Of a DNA stretch of 64,000 nt, positions 62,076 through 64,000 are shown piece after piece. Below the pieces are notes generated by a model. The model was given only the letters and a program-made list of their open reading frames with translations. It did no database searches and was not told the DNA's origin. Every line of letters begins with the position of its first letter. Within the stretch, counting starts at the first letter, position 1. The translations under genes and the position numbers were made by a program. Origin of the DNA: Brachyhypopomus gauderio (taxonomy: Eukaryota > Chordata > Actinopteri > Gymnotiformes > Hypopomidae); the NCBI RefSeq assembly GCF_052324685.1, contig NC_135225.1, forward strand, positions 13,542,610 to 13,606,609. The letters run 5' to 3'.

Positions 62076-63220
62076 CCAAAATGGAATATATGCCTTCACC
62101 ATGAAAGGTATATACCCATACACTAAGAGGGAAAGAGTTGAATATAACTCTTATATAGTGAATATAAAGTAGAATTAAGGCAAATACATAACAATTGCTT
62201 ATATAAGAAACATAAAGGAATAATACAATAAGATAATAAAACATAAAAGCATATTACAATAAAGGTAATAAAAAGTGCAGTGAATGTGCAGAGCTCAGTC
62301 ACAGGCACGTGAGTGTGTCCAGTGCAGTCCAGACTGAGGTCTGTGTGGTCAGGGGATGAGGGAACGCCGTGCCCGTTCACACAGCATGTGGTGCGGTAGC
62401 TTGTTGAGCGCTGACCTCTGGCTAATACTAAGGGGTGTTTTGTTACACATGACCTTTCTAGAACCTTCCACGCTGCCACTGAAAAGGGGGTTCAGAAGAG
62501 CTGCAGCATTGGTTGTTTCCTTCGAGCGTTCCATACAAACACACTGAAATCTACACCAAGCACAGGGGTACACATGTTAATCAACTGACTGACTAGCCCT
62601 GCTGAAGAAGCCCAAATGCATGAGTCTGTTATGGACCTCTCCACCCCTCCTCTACCCCCCCCCCCCCCCCCCTCCTCTGTCCAGGCAGTCTGCTGTCGGC
62701 CCCTGGATGAACCTGGCTGAGAGGGGCGAGGTGTCGTCAGCAGGCTGGATTAGCAGTTCTGTGGCTGGGCTCGGACAGCAGCCTCGGGGCTGCGTAATGA
62801 GCTACCCTCCCTGGCCCACAGAGTGCAAAACGGCCAGATGTTCAACCCAGTGCAGGACGGGTGGTGTGGAGGGAGCTACACACTATCTACTGTAGCTGTC
62901 AGCTGCCACTAATCCATCAGTGCTCATGTTAAGGGAGATCTTGTGCAACATGACACAGCATTATAGGAATTATGCCTCATTTGTTTATTGGCCGGTTGAG
63001 GGTGTAGAGAAAGGACATGCAGAGGAAGAAAATATACAGAACATTTAGAATGGCATTAGTAGAGAGGACCAGAGATAAATAAATAGAGACTGACTAAGAC
63101 TTTGGAGTACTTAAGATAGGCTGAACAAGCAGAGAGGCAGTGAGGCAGACACTTACTGGCAGAAGTCCAGGACCCCAACCGCAGACAGACCTCCCACTCT
63201 ATACACCTGCTCTGAATAAC
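62076..63220. other. Gene-poor region with a poly(C) run
   Basis: A run of about 16 C lies near 62656-62672. No exon set is supported. Confidence 0.4.
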
Positions 63221-63353
63221 TGCTTGCCTGACACACACACACACACACACATACACACACACACAAAATGTACAAACACAAACACAAACATGGACACACA
63301 CATAGAGTAAGCATGTAGAACTGTAGAAAAGTGTGTGAGTGTGTGTGTGTGTG

Positions 63354-63471
<118 letters not shown>

Positions 63472-63615
63472 AGGTTGCCCCAGTTTATATGTAAACATTT
63501 TAAACTAAACATAGATAAACTAAAATATTTACCACACTCAAAAACTGGTTTCTTTGCCTCCTGCATAAAACTGTTCATTCAGCTGTATTGAGAGCCTTCA
63601 TGCTAAAACATCCAT

Positions 63616-63634
63616 GGTTAGGGTTAGGGTTAGG
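63616..63634. repeat. Short interstitial telomere-like repeat
   Basis: GGTTAGGGTTAGGGTTAGG, three tandem TTAGGG units, in otherwise unique sequence. Confidence 0.9.
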
Positions 63635-63639
63635 TTTTT

Positions 63640-64000
63640 TTAGTTTCATAAATAGTTTTCATTTTCAGGGACTACTGATCATTTGAGGGTGCATGCAGTA
63701 GGCTTGGCTTTATACTGTGACGGGCAAGAAATGCAAAAAATAAGCAATCATGTAAGTCTCAGGAATAATGGAGGATTTAATTATTAAAGTGCACCAACCC
63801 AAAACCTGTGACATAATCCAAATGAAGGATACAATAACCCACAGTTAATTGGTACAAAGACATATATAGACAGACAAATGACCCTCAGGTGTCAGGTTCC
63901 CTAATAGGCCATGCCCACCTCAGGGGCAAGGACAAGATGAACTTGAAAAACTGGCGCTGCTGATGAAGGTGATCGACAGGGGGCCACGGTGCCATGAGGC
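63640..64000. other. Right edge, unassigned
   Basis: No gene recognised. ACTGTGACGGGCAAGAAATG near 63715 could begin an LTR running out of the window, but only one end is visible. Confidence 0.3.

Noticed and set aside
61673..62244. 127- and 158-codon frames rich in Trp, Ser, Ile and Leu that look membrane-like
   Set aside because: They arise from the 46-bp minisatellite. Three overlapping frames share the same pattern.

Overview
The window looks like a piece of a teleost fish nuclear chromosome. It has spliced genes with GT-AG introns, long CA/TG and AT microsatellites, and transposon families typical of ray-finned fish (Tc1-like, several hAT-type elements, PIF/Harbinger, L2- and RTE-like LINEs, and a chromodomain Ty3/Gypsy element of the Tf1/sushi type). 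The species cannot be named from the sequence alone.

Layout. 0-16 kb is a transposon graveyard: a hAT-type element nested in another hAT-type element with clean 8-bp target-site duplications, two solo LTRs, a Harbinger transposase relic whose intron can still be read, a hAT transposase relic, a deleted Tc1 copy and a relic of an IS630/Tc1-like transposase. At 10879-15838 lies an essentially intact and very young LTR retrotransposon: 401-bp LTRs with two differences, AAATA target duplication, and one 1451-codon gag-pol frame.

16.2-17.8 kb holds a three-exon minus-strand gene for a 410-residue protein that I do not recognise. 18-23 kb is mostly repeats. 26.8-44.2 kb is one large minus-strand gene that I rebuilt as 37 coding exons encoding about 1181 residues. 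I assign it to daaf9 (C20orf194 family, dynein axonemal assembly factor 9). 45.3-47.5 kb is a five-exon minus-strand serine protease, complement factor D (cfd), with a good TATA box. From 47.5 kb to the end there is no convincing complete gene, only one isolated exon-like block at 51.6 kb and many minisatellites, microsatellites and MITEs.

The two identified genes are not functionally linked: daaf9 serves cilia and cfd serves the alternative complement pathway. The most interesting structures are (1) the retrotransposon's apparent self-priming signal, a 10-nt perfect complement between the predicted 5' end of its RNA and the bases just after its 5' LTR, with a gag start codon inside the LTR whose codons 3-4 are also the AATAAA signal; (2) a three-copy fold-back MITE family, each copy with a perfect 8-bp duplication; (3) two daaf9 introns whose splice sites directly abut long UG or CA repeats; and (4) a one-base reading-frame conflict at a daaf9 exon junction.
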